The notes under the pieces: generated by a model | What the model saw: only the letters and a program-made list of their open reading frames with translations | The model's database searches: none | What the model was told of the DNA's origin: nothing | Part shown: piece after piece, positions 24,101 to 36,100 of the stretch | How positions within the stretch are numbered: position 1 is the first letter of the stretch | How the letters are laid out: each line of letters starts with the position of its first letter | Position numbers and translations under genes: made by a program | Assembly: GCA_037367405.1 (NCBI GenBank) | Contig: JAZKJV010000603.1 | Span: 1,488,001-1,552,000, forward strand | Reading direction: 5' to 3' | DNA: 64,000 nucleotides | Source of the DNA: Ottelia alismoides | Taxonomy: Eukaryota > Streptophyta > Magnoliopsida > Alismatales > Hydrocharitaceae

Positions 24101-27100
24101 CCTAGCCGCCCGCCACCTGATGTAGACGCAGACGCTGATGCGGCCGAGGTCGTCAGCCAGGGTTGCAGAGCAGACACAACAGATTGGGAGCTCATCTCCT
24201 GCATCTGATCAGAGGTTTGACGAGCTTGTAGCACGACTGAGAGAGATTATGCCTGTCATGTCTGGATCCACTAGCTCTTCTTCATGATCCCCTGAGGTTG
24301 CTGCCTCAGCGTCTGCGTCTACATCAGGTATAGAATATGCGTTTACTAGTTGCTACAGGGCGAACTTATCTGAATGGATCATGGATTCCGGAGCATCTCA
24401 TCATCTCTGTGGTGACAGAGGTCAGTTTATTGTTTTTCGTCCTACTCAGCCTGGACGATCAGTTGTGATAGCAGATGGAACACATTCCCCCATCACTAGT
24501 GTGTGTGGGGGGGTGCAGTTGACCTCTACATTGAGGCTTCTGAATGTTCTCTATACTCCTGATTTTTCTATGAATCTATTATCAATTAGTCAAATCACCA
24601 TAGATTTACATTGTCGTGCCATATTTGATCCATCTGCTCTTGTGTTTTAGGACATACTCATGGGCAGGGTGATTTGAACTGGCCGTAAGCAAGGGGGCCT
24701 TTACATACTAGTGTAGTCTCCGTATGCTGGCGCCTCTTCTTTTATCCACACCGGATCTGTTTCTCCATATATGTGACATCCGCGATTTGGTCATCTTCCT
24801 CTGCAGAAGCTGATTCATGTTCTTCCACAGATATCTCCTCGCTCCACTTTTCAGTGCGAGGCCTGTCAGCTTGGGAAGCATCATCGGTCCACTTTCCAGA
24901 GTCATCAGGGTCCAAGTAATCGTTGTCTGTTTGAGTTGCTCCATTTCGATATTTGGGGTCCTAGTCGTGTCCCAGATCATCAGGGATACATATTTTATCT
25001 TGTTGCAGTTGATGAGTTTTCTCGTTTGTCTTGGGTTTTTCTCCTTAAGAACAAGTCTGATGCTGGTCCTGTTATTCAGTCTTTTATTAATGAAATAAAG
25101 AACATTTTCTCAGCAAAAGTCAAGTTCTATGTTCTGATAATGCATTAGAGTTTTGCAGTACTCAGCTTTCTCAATTTCTTAGGTCTAATGGTATTGTGCA
25201 TCAGACATCATGCGCATATACTTCCCAACAGAATGGGGTGGCTGAAAGGAAACACCGCCATCTTTTGGATGCTACCCGAACCCTTTTGATTCAGAGTCGT
25301 GCTCCTCATTCCTATTGGGGAGATGCGGTTCTAAGTGCTTGTTATCTGGTGAATCGTATGCCTTCTTCGGTGCTTGGGGAGAAGATCCCGTTCTTGATTT
25401 CGTTTCCCGTGTCAGATCTTTTCTCGCTTACGCCTCGCGTTTTTGGTTCTGTTGCATTTGTTCATCAACTCTCTCCTGGTCTTGACAAGCTCTCTCCCAG
25501 AGCTGTCAAATGTGTGTTTGTTGGGTATTCTAAAACCCAAAAGGGATATCACTGTTTTGACCCTGTTCGACGAAGATACTATGTTAGTGCTGATGTCACC
25601 TTCTTTGAGTCTATCATGTATTTTTCTCCCACAGGTGATAGGCTTACTCCTTCAGAGGATGGAGAAGAGATCTATATGCCTCCTCCTCCGTCATTACCAT
25701 GTTCTACCACGTCTCCACCTACACCACCACCACCACCGCTTCCACCACCACCTCCACCACCGTCTTCTGCTTTCTTTCCACAGGTCTACTAGCGAAAGCC
25801 CCATGCTCATGCGCCTCCTCCATCATCCAGCACGCCCAAGGTATGTACTGAGCATTTGAGTTCTTCTAATGGCACGGGTGATTTGTATGTACGGAATGAG
25901 GTGCAGGGTGCAGATACTATCTCTACTACTCCTACTGAGTATCTGGATATGCCTATTGCACTTCGACGACAAAGGAGAGCATGCACTATGCACCCTATTG
26001 GTTCTCATGTTTCCTTGGAGCGTCTATCCAAGGATTTTCAGCACTTTGTAGTGGGGTTGTCTGCTATAGAATACCACAATCATATCAGGAGGCATTGCAA
26101 ATCAGTCAGTGGCGTCTGGCTATGGAGGAGGAGATGGAAGCTTTACAGTCACGGGGTACGTGGAGTGTTGTCCGTGCTCCACCAGGTGCGTCTGTTGTTG
26201 GAAGCAAGTGGGTATTTACTGTGAAGCATAATAGGGTTGATGGTACCATGGATAGATACAAGGCCAGGCTGGTTGCTCGTGGGTTCACTCAAACCTATGG
26301 AGTGGACTATCAGGACGCGTTTTCTTCTGTTGCGCGTCATTCTACCTTGCGGATTCTTATTGCTGTGGCGATGGTATGTGATTGGCCGCTTTTCCAATTG
26401 GATGTCAAGAATGCTTTCTTGTATGGTGATCTGCAGGAAGAGGTTTACATGCAAGTGCAACAACCACCTGGGTTTGCTGCTAAGGGGGGGTCCAGTATGG
26501 TGCGCTGTCTTCATAAGGCTATATAGGACCTTAAGTAGAGTCCGAGGGCTTGGTTTCAGAAGCTCTCAGAATTGATTGAATAGAAGGGATTTGTCAGATC
26601 TACTGCATATCATACTCTCTTTGTTAAGAGAAACCAGAGAGGTATTGTAGTCATTTTGGTTTATGTTGATGACATTGTTATCACTGGCAGCGATGAAACA
26701 GCTAAGGATTTCCTTGGACAACAGTTTGTTACCAAGGACCTTGGCACGCTTCGTTACTTTCTTGTCCTGGAGTTTGCAGAAATCAACAGGGTATGGTTAT
26801 GACACAAAGGAAGTATATTACTTTTTTTTGAGTAGAAAAAGGGGGAGCCCTCCCAAGTCGGGAGTCACCACACCAAAATTTTCATTAAATAACAAAGGAA
26901 GTATATTACCGATCTTCTATCTGAGACAGGTATGACATGATGTAGACCAGCGACTACCCCGATGGATTCTAATGCGAAGCTTCACGATGATGGATCTGAG
27001 GAGGTGGACAAGAGACGGTATAGAGAGCTGGTAGGGAAATTATTGTATGTTACCATTACCAGGATTGATATATCTTTCGCTGTTTGTAGAGTAAGTCCGT

Positions 27101-30100
27101 TCATGGAGCAACCCAGGCAAGGCACACATGGATGCAGTATTTATGATCTTGAGATATCTGAAGTCATCTCCAGATGCAGATTATGCTAGGTGTCGTAAGG
27201 ACAGGAAGTCCACTTCAGGCTTCATTGTGTTTGTTGGTTGCTCACTCGTCTCATGGAAGAGTAAGAAACAAACTGTTGTTGCTCGATCTAGTGCGGAATC
27301 ATAATATAGGGTAATGGCCCAAGGCAGTACGGAGATGATGTGGGTTAAATCTATCTTGACTGATTTAATGATTGAAGTGCCTCTTCCTATGCATCTCAAA
27401 TGCGACAATCAGACAGCCTTGTTTATAGCTAATATTCCAGCATTTCATGAAAGGACAACACACATTGAGGTGGACTGTCATTACACTCGTGATTTGATCC
27501 AAAAGGGGCTTATTTCAACATCTTATGTAGTGTCAGGAGATCAGATTGCAGACATGTTTACTAAAGCTCTGGCTAGAGGTCCTTTTCATCATTGTTGTTT
27601 CAAGCTGAGCATGATAGATATATGTGCTCCAGCTTGAGGGGGAGTGAAGATATTTATGTTATTTTGTCCTTTTTTTCATATTGTTTATTTCTATTGTTCG
27701 GTTTATGTAATTTACCCTTAGAGCTTTTCTCCTATATAAGAGAGCTCTAGGGTTAGATGGAATACAACTTTCGTTTCTCCTTTTCCACATTCTCCGACGA
27801 GGAGACCTAGTTCAATTCATATTCTAGCCCTTCAATTCCTCCTCACTGCACGACATGAGAAACAATGTCCTTTGTAAGCAGCCAATAGTGTATGCGTTGA
27901 ATTAATATTATCTATAGTGTCTTGTATTGTTAGTGTTGTCTACATTGAGAATTGCATGCTCCTTCTTGAGGGGGAGTGTTGGAGTATGCGCCTATTACCG
28001 CATCCACAGGTTTAGTCCAACATCTATGGTTGGTGGGACTCTGGTCTATCTGTGGGATTATATAAGAAGTCGAACACCCATTGTATCAGTTGAGAGAAAG
28101 GATAGAAGAATCAGCTCTTAGTGGCGTTCTCCCATGGTTTTATCCCGCTCCTAAGGGAGTAGGGTTCCACGTTAAATCTCGGTGTTCTTTCCACTTTTTT
28201 ATATTTCTTTATCTCTGATACGCTTCCGCATTATTGTTTTCTACAATCACAAGTTGGAGGACCTTCTTTTGACAAACACGAAATAATCAAATGCCATCTT
28301 ATGGAAACACAGAGAGCTAATATCAGAACTAAGCCTGTCGAAACATGCTCGCGGATATTGCTTTAGGGCATAGATGGCCTTATGAAGTCAGCATACATAT
28401 CCCCCTCGATAGAGTAACCTGGTGCATTGGTCATGTAATTCCCCTCTTCTAGGTCACCATAGAGAAAGGAGTTCTTCACATCATGTTGCGAGATGAGCCC
28501 ATTCTTGTTGGCTGCAATAGAGAGTATTGTGCGAATAGACCCCATTCTCGCCACAGGAGGAAAGATCTCGAAGTAGTTGATGCCGTAAGTTTGAGTGAAG
28601 CCTTTAGCCACAAGTCCAGCTTTCAATATGTCAATGGATTCATATAAAGGATGTTTGATCATAAAAATCCATCTGCTGGTAATAGGGGTCATGCCTGGTA
28701 GACATGGCACACAGTCCCACGTACCCCTGGAGGAAAGAGTATCCATCTCCTCATCCAATTCCAATCATGATCGTGAAGGGCACTACGATGATCACGATAA
28801 ACATTGATCGTCTGATTCGCCATGAGAGTATCTATGAAATTCCTATCTCAGCTAGATAGACTATCGATGGAAGTAAAATATGACAAGATATGTAGAAATA
28901 CATTTTGGATTTTCACAGTTGCAATGGGAAATTTTGAGGGAGCACTAGGATCTACAGTAGTGGGGTCACTTGAAGTAGGCACATCATATTGTAAGTAAGG
29001 AACATGTAAAGGAACCAAGTCAGGTTGACAATGTGTTTCCTTTTTGTAGACAATGAGAGGAGGAGGCTTCATGGGTATCTCACTTACAAAATGAGTAAAG
29101 TAGCTGGTTTGTTCAAAGAAGGTGACATCAACTGATATGTAGTAGCAACAATGACTAGTAGTGTCGTAACATATGTATCCCTTTTTGGTGCGAGAATATC
29201 CAAGGAAAAGACATCTAATTGTACAAGCAAACAATTTATCAGTAGTATGAAAGTTGTGACCAAAGAAGTACAACTCAAAATTCTCAAAGGTAGAGAGGGA
29301 AAAAGGAGTTGCCCCGTTGAGGATTGAATAGGGTACTCGATTAATAAGGTATGTGAAAGTAAGGATGTCATCCACCCAATAGGTTTTGGGAACCTTCATT
29401 TGATTAGTAAGAAGGGTACAAATAATGTCCATAAGGTGACAAAGTTTCCTTTCTGCCACCCCATTCTGTTGTGAGGTGTACGAATATGCTTGGTGAATAG
29501 TACCGTGATTAGCAAAGAAGTTGCTCAAATCCTGCAGAACAGACCCAAGAACATTGTCAGTCCTGAAGGTCTTAACACAAGCCGAGAAAGAGGTCATTGT
29601 GAACTGAAAAAAGGACTTGATATTTTATTAATCTTTGACAATTCTTTCATTAAATAGACCCAAGAAGATCTGCTATGATTATCAATCAAGACAACAAAAT
29701 ATTTATGACCTCTCACAACACCTTGATTAGCAAAGAAAATGTGCTGAACTACGAGGCTCAGTCCTTTGAGGAAAGGATGCCCTATGTTGTTTGCCAAACT
29801 GGCATGCTTCACACTGGAACATCTGCAGCGATTACAATTCAAGAAATATATGAGAAATGACTCTAACATAAGGATGATCAAGATGCAAATGCCATAGGAA
29901 CATATTAGCAGACACATGGCCATTACTGGTAAAATTGGAATTAACAAGGATATCGAGGTATTACATGCCATTCTTCTCATAACCCCCTCGAAAGATTTGC
30001 ATCGTTCGAATGTCCTGAAAATAACAATAGAACTTGTCAAAGATCACTCTACAGTTCAATTCAACACATAATCTATGAACAAATAGAAGACTTAAAGGAA

Positions 30101-33100
30101 AGTCAGGAGCACAGAAAACTCGAGAGAGCATGAGTTTGGAGAAAAAAAATCATAGTCTTAATGATGGTAATAGGAGAAAGTGTACCGCTGGCTAGGCTAG
30201 AAGAACACTTCACAATGGAAGAGAAATTTGAAGAGGTCAGCAGATTACCTTCTACAGTCAAGTGAGTAGATGCACTGAAGTCAATAATCCACGTCGGAGC
30301 CGAGGCAGAGTTGGCTACAATACTTGAGATGGTTGCCATGTTTACAGTAGGAAGGTTCTCACTGCTTGGAGAGTTCTTTAGCAATTACATCAATCTAGAG
30401 TAGTCTGTGGTAGCGAGTTGGGCTGTCTATCTAATGTAGTCCTAATCTAATGGTATCTCTATAACTGTCTCATCATAATCAGACACAGATGCAACATTGG
30501 CTTGTAGTGGTTGGCCAAACTTTCGTCCATTGCCTCTTATATGGGTGGTTGGATCGTTGGCAGTGAATGCACGTCGTACGACCACAACCACAACCAGAGT
30601 CATGGCCTCAGCCTCCTCGGGAGCCGTAGAGCTGCCGCTTCTAGAGGACGCAAGAAAGGCAATGTTCTCCACAAGCTATGGAGAGTGTGTATGACTAATG
30701 GAGGTCTTAAGCTGCAGCAGTCGACCAAAGATGACGTTGATGGATGGCAATGTATCAGATGTGAGAAACTGATCCTTTACAACTTAATAATGAGGATGAA
30801 GGCCTGCAAGAAATATATAAACTTGCCGCTCAGATCTTTCTGGTCACCTGTTTGATACAAAATGCTGGTTGAAAGATGATAAGTTCCTCGTAATAGCCAC
30901 AAAGATGTCAATAGTACTCCACGAGGTAGATTCTTCCTAAGAAGAGGGTCGACTTCGCATGTAGATGTCGACAATGCACGACTTGATAGTTTGCTAAGAA
31001 TATGTTTGTGCAAGTTCGTCCAACATGTCCTTTACATTGTCCTTATATAGGAGATTGACCGCAATATGGGACTCAATGCTGTTGGTCATCCATGTCATTA
31101 CGTGATAGTTGTCTCTAAGCCATCATTCGTAGTCTCCTTCATCGAGATAGATATCTTCCTCTTACCACTGATGAACATCTTCATGGACCGAGACTAGAGG
31201 ACGTAGTTATCTGCGCCATTGAGTTTGATAGAGGTCACTTGAACCATCATAGAAGATGAGGAAATTAATGGGCTTGGTCTTTGTAGGATGATCATCGCAG
31301 TCAGGGAGAGTGGGAATTACAGAGGGTTGGAATTGTCTAATTATGCATTATGCAAATAGAAGGGGGTGTGATGTGTGGTTCGTAGAGGGGAGGCATCGTG
31401 TTGGAGCGTTTCCGCAAGGAAGCTGCTTGTTAGGCGATACACATGGTTGCACGCTTGAGGCAGAATTATGCAAGGCGCGCGCTGGAGGCGGAGGCGTGCG
31501 AGGCAGTACATGCAGTGATGCGTCAGAGGAGGCATTGTCTTGTATGTGCGTTGTAGGCGCGAGCGGAGGGGGATCTCACATGAGGAGGTGGCATGGAGAG
31601 AAAGGCTTGGCAGGGAAGGTGGCTTATGGTGGCAGGGGATTCCTTAGTACGAACTCCAGTTTAGGATTGCCGATCTGATAGCATAAAAATGGCAAAGCCT
31701 TCTCCCACTATAAGTAGGGTCTGCTAGATGGATTCTTGCTCAAATCCAGGTTGAAAGATTCGACTATTTTTACGCTGGTTGTCTCTCTAGTACTATATGG
31801 AGAAAAAATGAGAGTGCAGCATAATGAATTTTATTCATAGGTGTAGACTTTCTTATATAGCATAAATCCCCGGAACCTAAAAAGACGGTTATTATATAAG
31901 AGACATAAAAGGGCCACAAATAGAAATAGAGAACAATGAAACATGTAAAAGAGGAAATAAAAAATTGAAGAAATGCAACCAACATAGTTAATAACGTCGA
32001 CCTAATAGGCATTGGTCTGCCAATAGAATGCTTGGAGGGTAAATGGTTCTTGGAATTACTGTCCACATTGGAGGAAATGCTTGGCCTTTTAGCCTGACCT
32101 CTATTGCGTACGTTGACCTCAACTTCTCCACTTTTTTTTGACTCCTACACGTTTTGGTCCTTGTTTTACTTCACTATACTACGCGATTCGTCCAACTTGC
32201 TTGAATCAATTACCAGACTAACTCGCTCGCTTAGCTCACTTCTGTCTTTCATCACCTGCCCCTCCTCTCTTCAAGACTTGGTTGAGGCTTCCCAAGTTTA
32301 TGCTTTTGAACCTCAAATCAAAACTATATAAATACTTCACTAGGTTAGGTTTCGCAAAATACATGTTGCAACGAGGACGTTGTAAATATAAGTTGGGGAG
32401 ATTGTAACCCTAAATATAGTCCGACATCTAGTAGTGTTGGATATAAGTAGTGGGGACTACTATTAAACTACTTGAGCTTAAGCATTTTGGGTTGTGGTCA
32501 AGGGGTCTCGTTAGGCCCAAGCCCAACAAATTGTGTAGGCTAGTTATCCCTGACAACGACTCCGATCTAGGCTCATGACGTTACAAAGATAACATGACAT
32601 ATCTTATGAACAAGCATGTTAAGTATACCTTTTCAACCAACTTGACTAGCGGTATGGCCTATGCCGCATTATGCATATAAGTCAATGATATGGATTCTTG
32701 GAAAAAATGAAAGTCCGCGGTTGAAACTAATTAACAAAGGATCCTTTTTACAATATTTAGGTAAGATACTTTAGGGTTTGTTCACTTAATGGGTGCCTCG
32801 ACCGTAAGAGGGGTACCCTTGTAAAATCCCATGGGCACCTCTCGGGTTTGTAGAGTAAAAGTGTGGAGGAACTTGATTGGAATTTACGTTGTGACATATG
32901 CCAAGTGGTCTTAATGTCGTGCATGCCTCGGTACATGTGACCACCTCTGCTGATAACCTCATGTAGCCCTTGCTTCTTCTCCATCGACTTTTTTTCTCTA
33001 CTAAATGGCCTCCATCTGTGAGTATTGATTCCACCTACCATTATGCCATATGCATCCTTATCTCAGTCATCACAAACACCCTTGAGATCATTGATAAGGA

Positions 33101-36100
33101 GGAGGATGTAGCTTGATTGGAGGTATAAATTAATGTTGGAGCTTACCATGCATGACATTTTGTTGAGCCTGTTATGCGGGTAAGATGACGGGGCCCTCCA
33201 GCTCCTAGAAACACAATGCCGGTCAACTGAGGTACTCTCTTAACCTTTTCCCTCCTCCCTCGTCTTTTCTTTTCCAAATGGAATCCTTGTGAAGCTTATT
33301 TATTGATGGATGTCCTATTTAGCTTCTCTTTGATTGCTCATAATTTTTTTGCATGGTCTATCATTTGTGTTCTAGTATTTTGGTATGGGGTTTTTTGTGC
33401 TCCAGTTGTTCAAATCATCATTTTTGTTTTTTAATTCACACTTCTCCAATATTAGTTGTGTAATCATCAGTTGTTATTAACATGCCTCGTTTATTTAATT
33501 TCTAATATCTTTCGATTATTCTTCCATTGAGTTTGGGTTTAATTATGCCTTTGTTGAGCTTATTTGATTTGAACATGATAACTCGGATTTGATTATGCCT
33601 ATGCTTAGATTATGCCTTTATTGAGCTTATGCTTTGGTTGAGCTTATTCCACTATTGAGCTCGGTTGTGATTATGTCTCAATCAATCTTGTGGAAAGAAA
33701 AATAGAATTGTTTTTTCATCATAGCCTTAGAGCTCTCTTATATAGGAGAAAAGCTCTATGAGAAAATTACATAAAAAAGGATAGGATAAATAAGAGTAAA
33801 TAAACCTAAGAGAGAGACAAATATTTGAACACTCCCCCTCAGTCCTAAGAGAGAGGACATCTCCATCCCTCTGTTGCAGTATGCCGATGATACGATCCTC
33901 TTCCTGAGTGGCACTGAAGACCAGAATGTTAATGCGGTACTGCTGGCAGACATCTTTGGCGGTCTCTCTGGTCTGGAGATTAACAAGACTAAGTTGACGG
34001 TTATTACCTTTGGGATGAATGAGGCGGACGGATCCAACATTACGGAGTTAACTGAATGCACTATGGGGAGTCTCCCAATTCGTTACTCGGGTCTGTCGCT
34101 CGTTGTTGGGAAGCTCAGGAGGGCCGATTGGGAGGAAGTGGTGCAGAGGTTGGAGCAGAGGCTGACAAGATGGAAAGCATTCACCTTATCTCGAGGGGGA
34201 CAGTTGTTTCTTCTGAAGCACGCCCTCTCTGCTATATCTATCTTCTTTTCTACTAGACTGATGCCGACAGGAGTTAGAAGGAAAGTCGAGTCTTTGATGA
34301 GAAGGTTCTTCTGGTCCAACGGGAAGCAACGGGACCCTGAGATGCCTCCGGTAAGTTGGGAGGAGATTACGAGGGGGTGCGAGGAGGGTGACCTTGGTGT
34401 TCGAGATGTGGAGTGTATGGACAAGGCTCTTATCGCCAAATGGGTCATCCACATTTGGGGTCCGTCTACTTCGTTGGTTGTGATGCTAATAAGGAAAATA
34501 TATGGGGTTAGAGGCGAGCTTTAGCCTAGAAGAGTGCGGTATGAGTCTCCTCTTTAGGCAGGTATCCGTGAAATCCTGCCGTGGATGGCGCCTAGACTCA
34601 GGCCAAAAGTGGGAGATGGAGAGATATTCAGATTCTAGCATGATGATTGGACTGGAGAGGGCAAGTTGGAGGACAGATTCCCTCGCCTTTTCCCGTTGGA
34701 GACTATGAAGGAGGCGACGATATCACAGGTGGCGGATGGGGGAACGTGGGCACCGGCTTTCCTGGCTGACCTCTTGGATCAGCGCATGGAGGATTACCTT
34801 AAGATGTTGTCTTATCTCCCACATTCAGGTGGAATCCACGCAGTGCAGAGACCATTTCGCCGGAAGGATAGGAATTTCTCAGTAAAGAAAGCTTACAATG
34901 AGTTGAGGAAGAGGGATGAGGAACTAGATGGAGAGCCGTGCCAGGACATGAGAGTTGTTTAGGCGGCAAAGATTCCGACCAGAGTTAAAGTTTTTCTTTG
35001 GTGCTTGAGAAGGGACCGCATGTGCGATAAGGCACGGAGGGGACGTCTGTTAGGGCTTTCAGACACAGTGTGACAGATGTGAGGATGCGAAGGAGGATTC
35101 ATAACATTTGTTCTTCAAGTGCACATGTCTGGGCGGGTATAACGAGAAGTCGGTCTGCCTTAGGTGGCAACCTATGGGACAAGGGACTTCTGGAAATCGG
35201 TACGGAGGATCGGCACCAACTCTAATGATGACTGCTCAAAACCATTTGTGTTCTCTGGGCCATTTGGGTCGGATGGAACAACTTGATCTTCAAAAACCAA
35301 AGGTTTTATAGTGAGAATGTAATGACACACTGTAATGCGCTTTATAATTTCTGGCTCTCACGGTAATGTACTTTAAACTCTTTTAAATGAAATTTTTCCG
35401 GCGGTGATCCCCAAATGGGGGGATTCACCCCTTTTAGTATAAAAAAACACTCCCCCTAAAGCTGGAGCATATATGTCTATCATACCCAGCTTGGAACATC
35501 AGCGAGGAAAAGGACCTCTAGCAAGGGCTTTGGTGAATATATCTGCAATCTGGTCGCCTGGCGCAACATGAAACGTAGAAATGAGTCCCTTCTGAATTAA
35601 ATCTCGAGTGTAATGACAATCTACCTCAACGTGCCTGGTTCTTTCATGGAATGCTGGATTATTGGCTATAAACAAAGCAACTTGGTTGCCGCATTGAAGG
35701 TGCATGGGAAGAGATACCTCAATAGTTAGGTCAGTTAGGGCGGATCTAACCCACATAATCTCCGTGCTCCATTGTGTCATAGCTCTATACTCTGATTCAT
35801 CACTAGATCTAGCCACCACTGTATGTTTCTTACCCTTCCATGAAACCAGTGAGCTCCCTACAAACACAGTGAAACCTGATGCGGACTTCCTGTCCTTAGG
35901 ACACCCTGCATAGTTTGCATCAACACACCCTGTCACTGTAAGAGATGTGTCTCTTCTGACCAAGAGTCTTGCACCTGGAAAGGACTTCAGATATCCCGAG
36001 ATCATGTTTACTGCATCCATATGGACCTGCCTAGGTTGCTCCATAAACTGGCTAACTATACTAACTGCAAATGATATACCATGCCTGGTGATTGTGGCGT

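Larger units (their letters stand above)
23779..27789 (+). mobile_element. Copia element C1 (gag-less, young insertion)
   Basis: LTRs of 145 bp (23779-23923 and 27645-27789) start TG and end CCACA. They differ at only about five sites plus one indel. Target duplications TTCTC lie at 23774-23778 and 27790-27794. The PBS TGGTATCAGAGC is at 23924-23935, and the polypurine tract CTTGAGGGGGAG precedes the 3' LTR. Pol domains occur in the order protease, integrase, RT, RNase H. The element is about 1 kb shorter than its relative at 33.7 kb because most of gag is missing between the leader and protease. Confidence 0.95.
22700..28245 (+). mobile_element. Family N element N3, 5'-truncated, split by a copia insertion
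   Basis: The interior shows the family-N layout: a GC-rich part with GTGAAAGGGTTTCCCTCTGGGAAACCCTA-type sequence near 22980-23010, an A-rich tract at 23110-23260, CTTCTCCCAACTTGGTCGATGTC near 23290, the paired hairpin module at 23485-23573, and the CTCCGACGAGGAGAC motif. The copia element 23779-27789 interrupts that motif with perfect TTCTC duplications. After it the interior resumes to the polypurine tract CTTGAGGGGGAG and the 3' LTR (27977-28245). No 5' LTR was found; the left border is approximate. Confidence 0.75.
28250..31990 (-). mobile_element. Copia element (minus), 3' part missing
   Basis: Gag to mid-RT is readable on the minus strand. RNase H and the 3' LTR are missing where family-N element N3 ends. 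At the gag side a PBS-like GATCTGATAGCA (about 31672-31683) reads TGCTATCAGATC on the minus strand. LTR-like sequence follows at about 31796-31984 with GAATTTTATTCAT and CTTATATAG, similar to the other copia LTRs. An RTE tail lies between the two. Confidence 0.65.

Noticed and set aside
25690..25792. Pro-rich repeat as a separate coding or microsatellite feature
   Set aside because: It is the usual low-complexity linker between integrase and RT in this copia family; B1 has a similar linker at about 39.9 kb.
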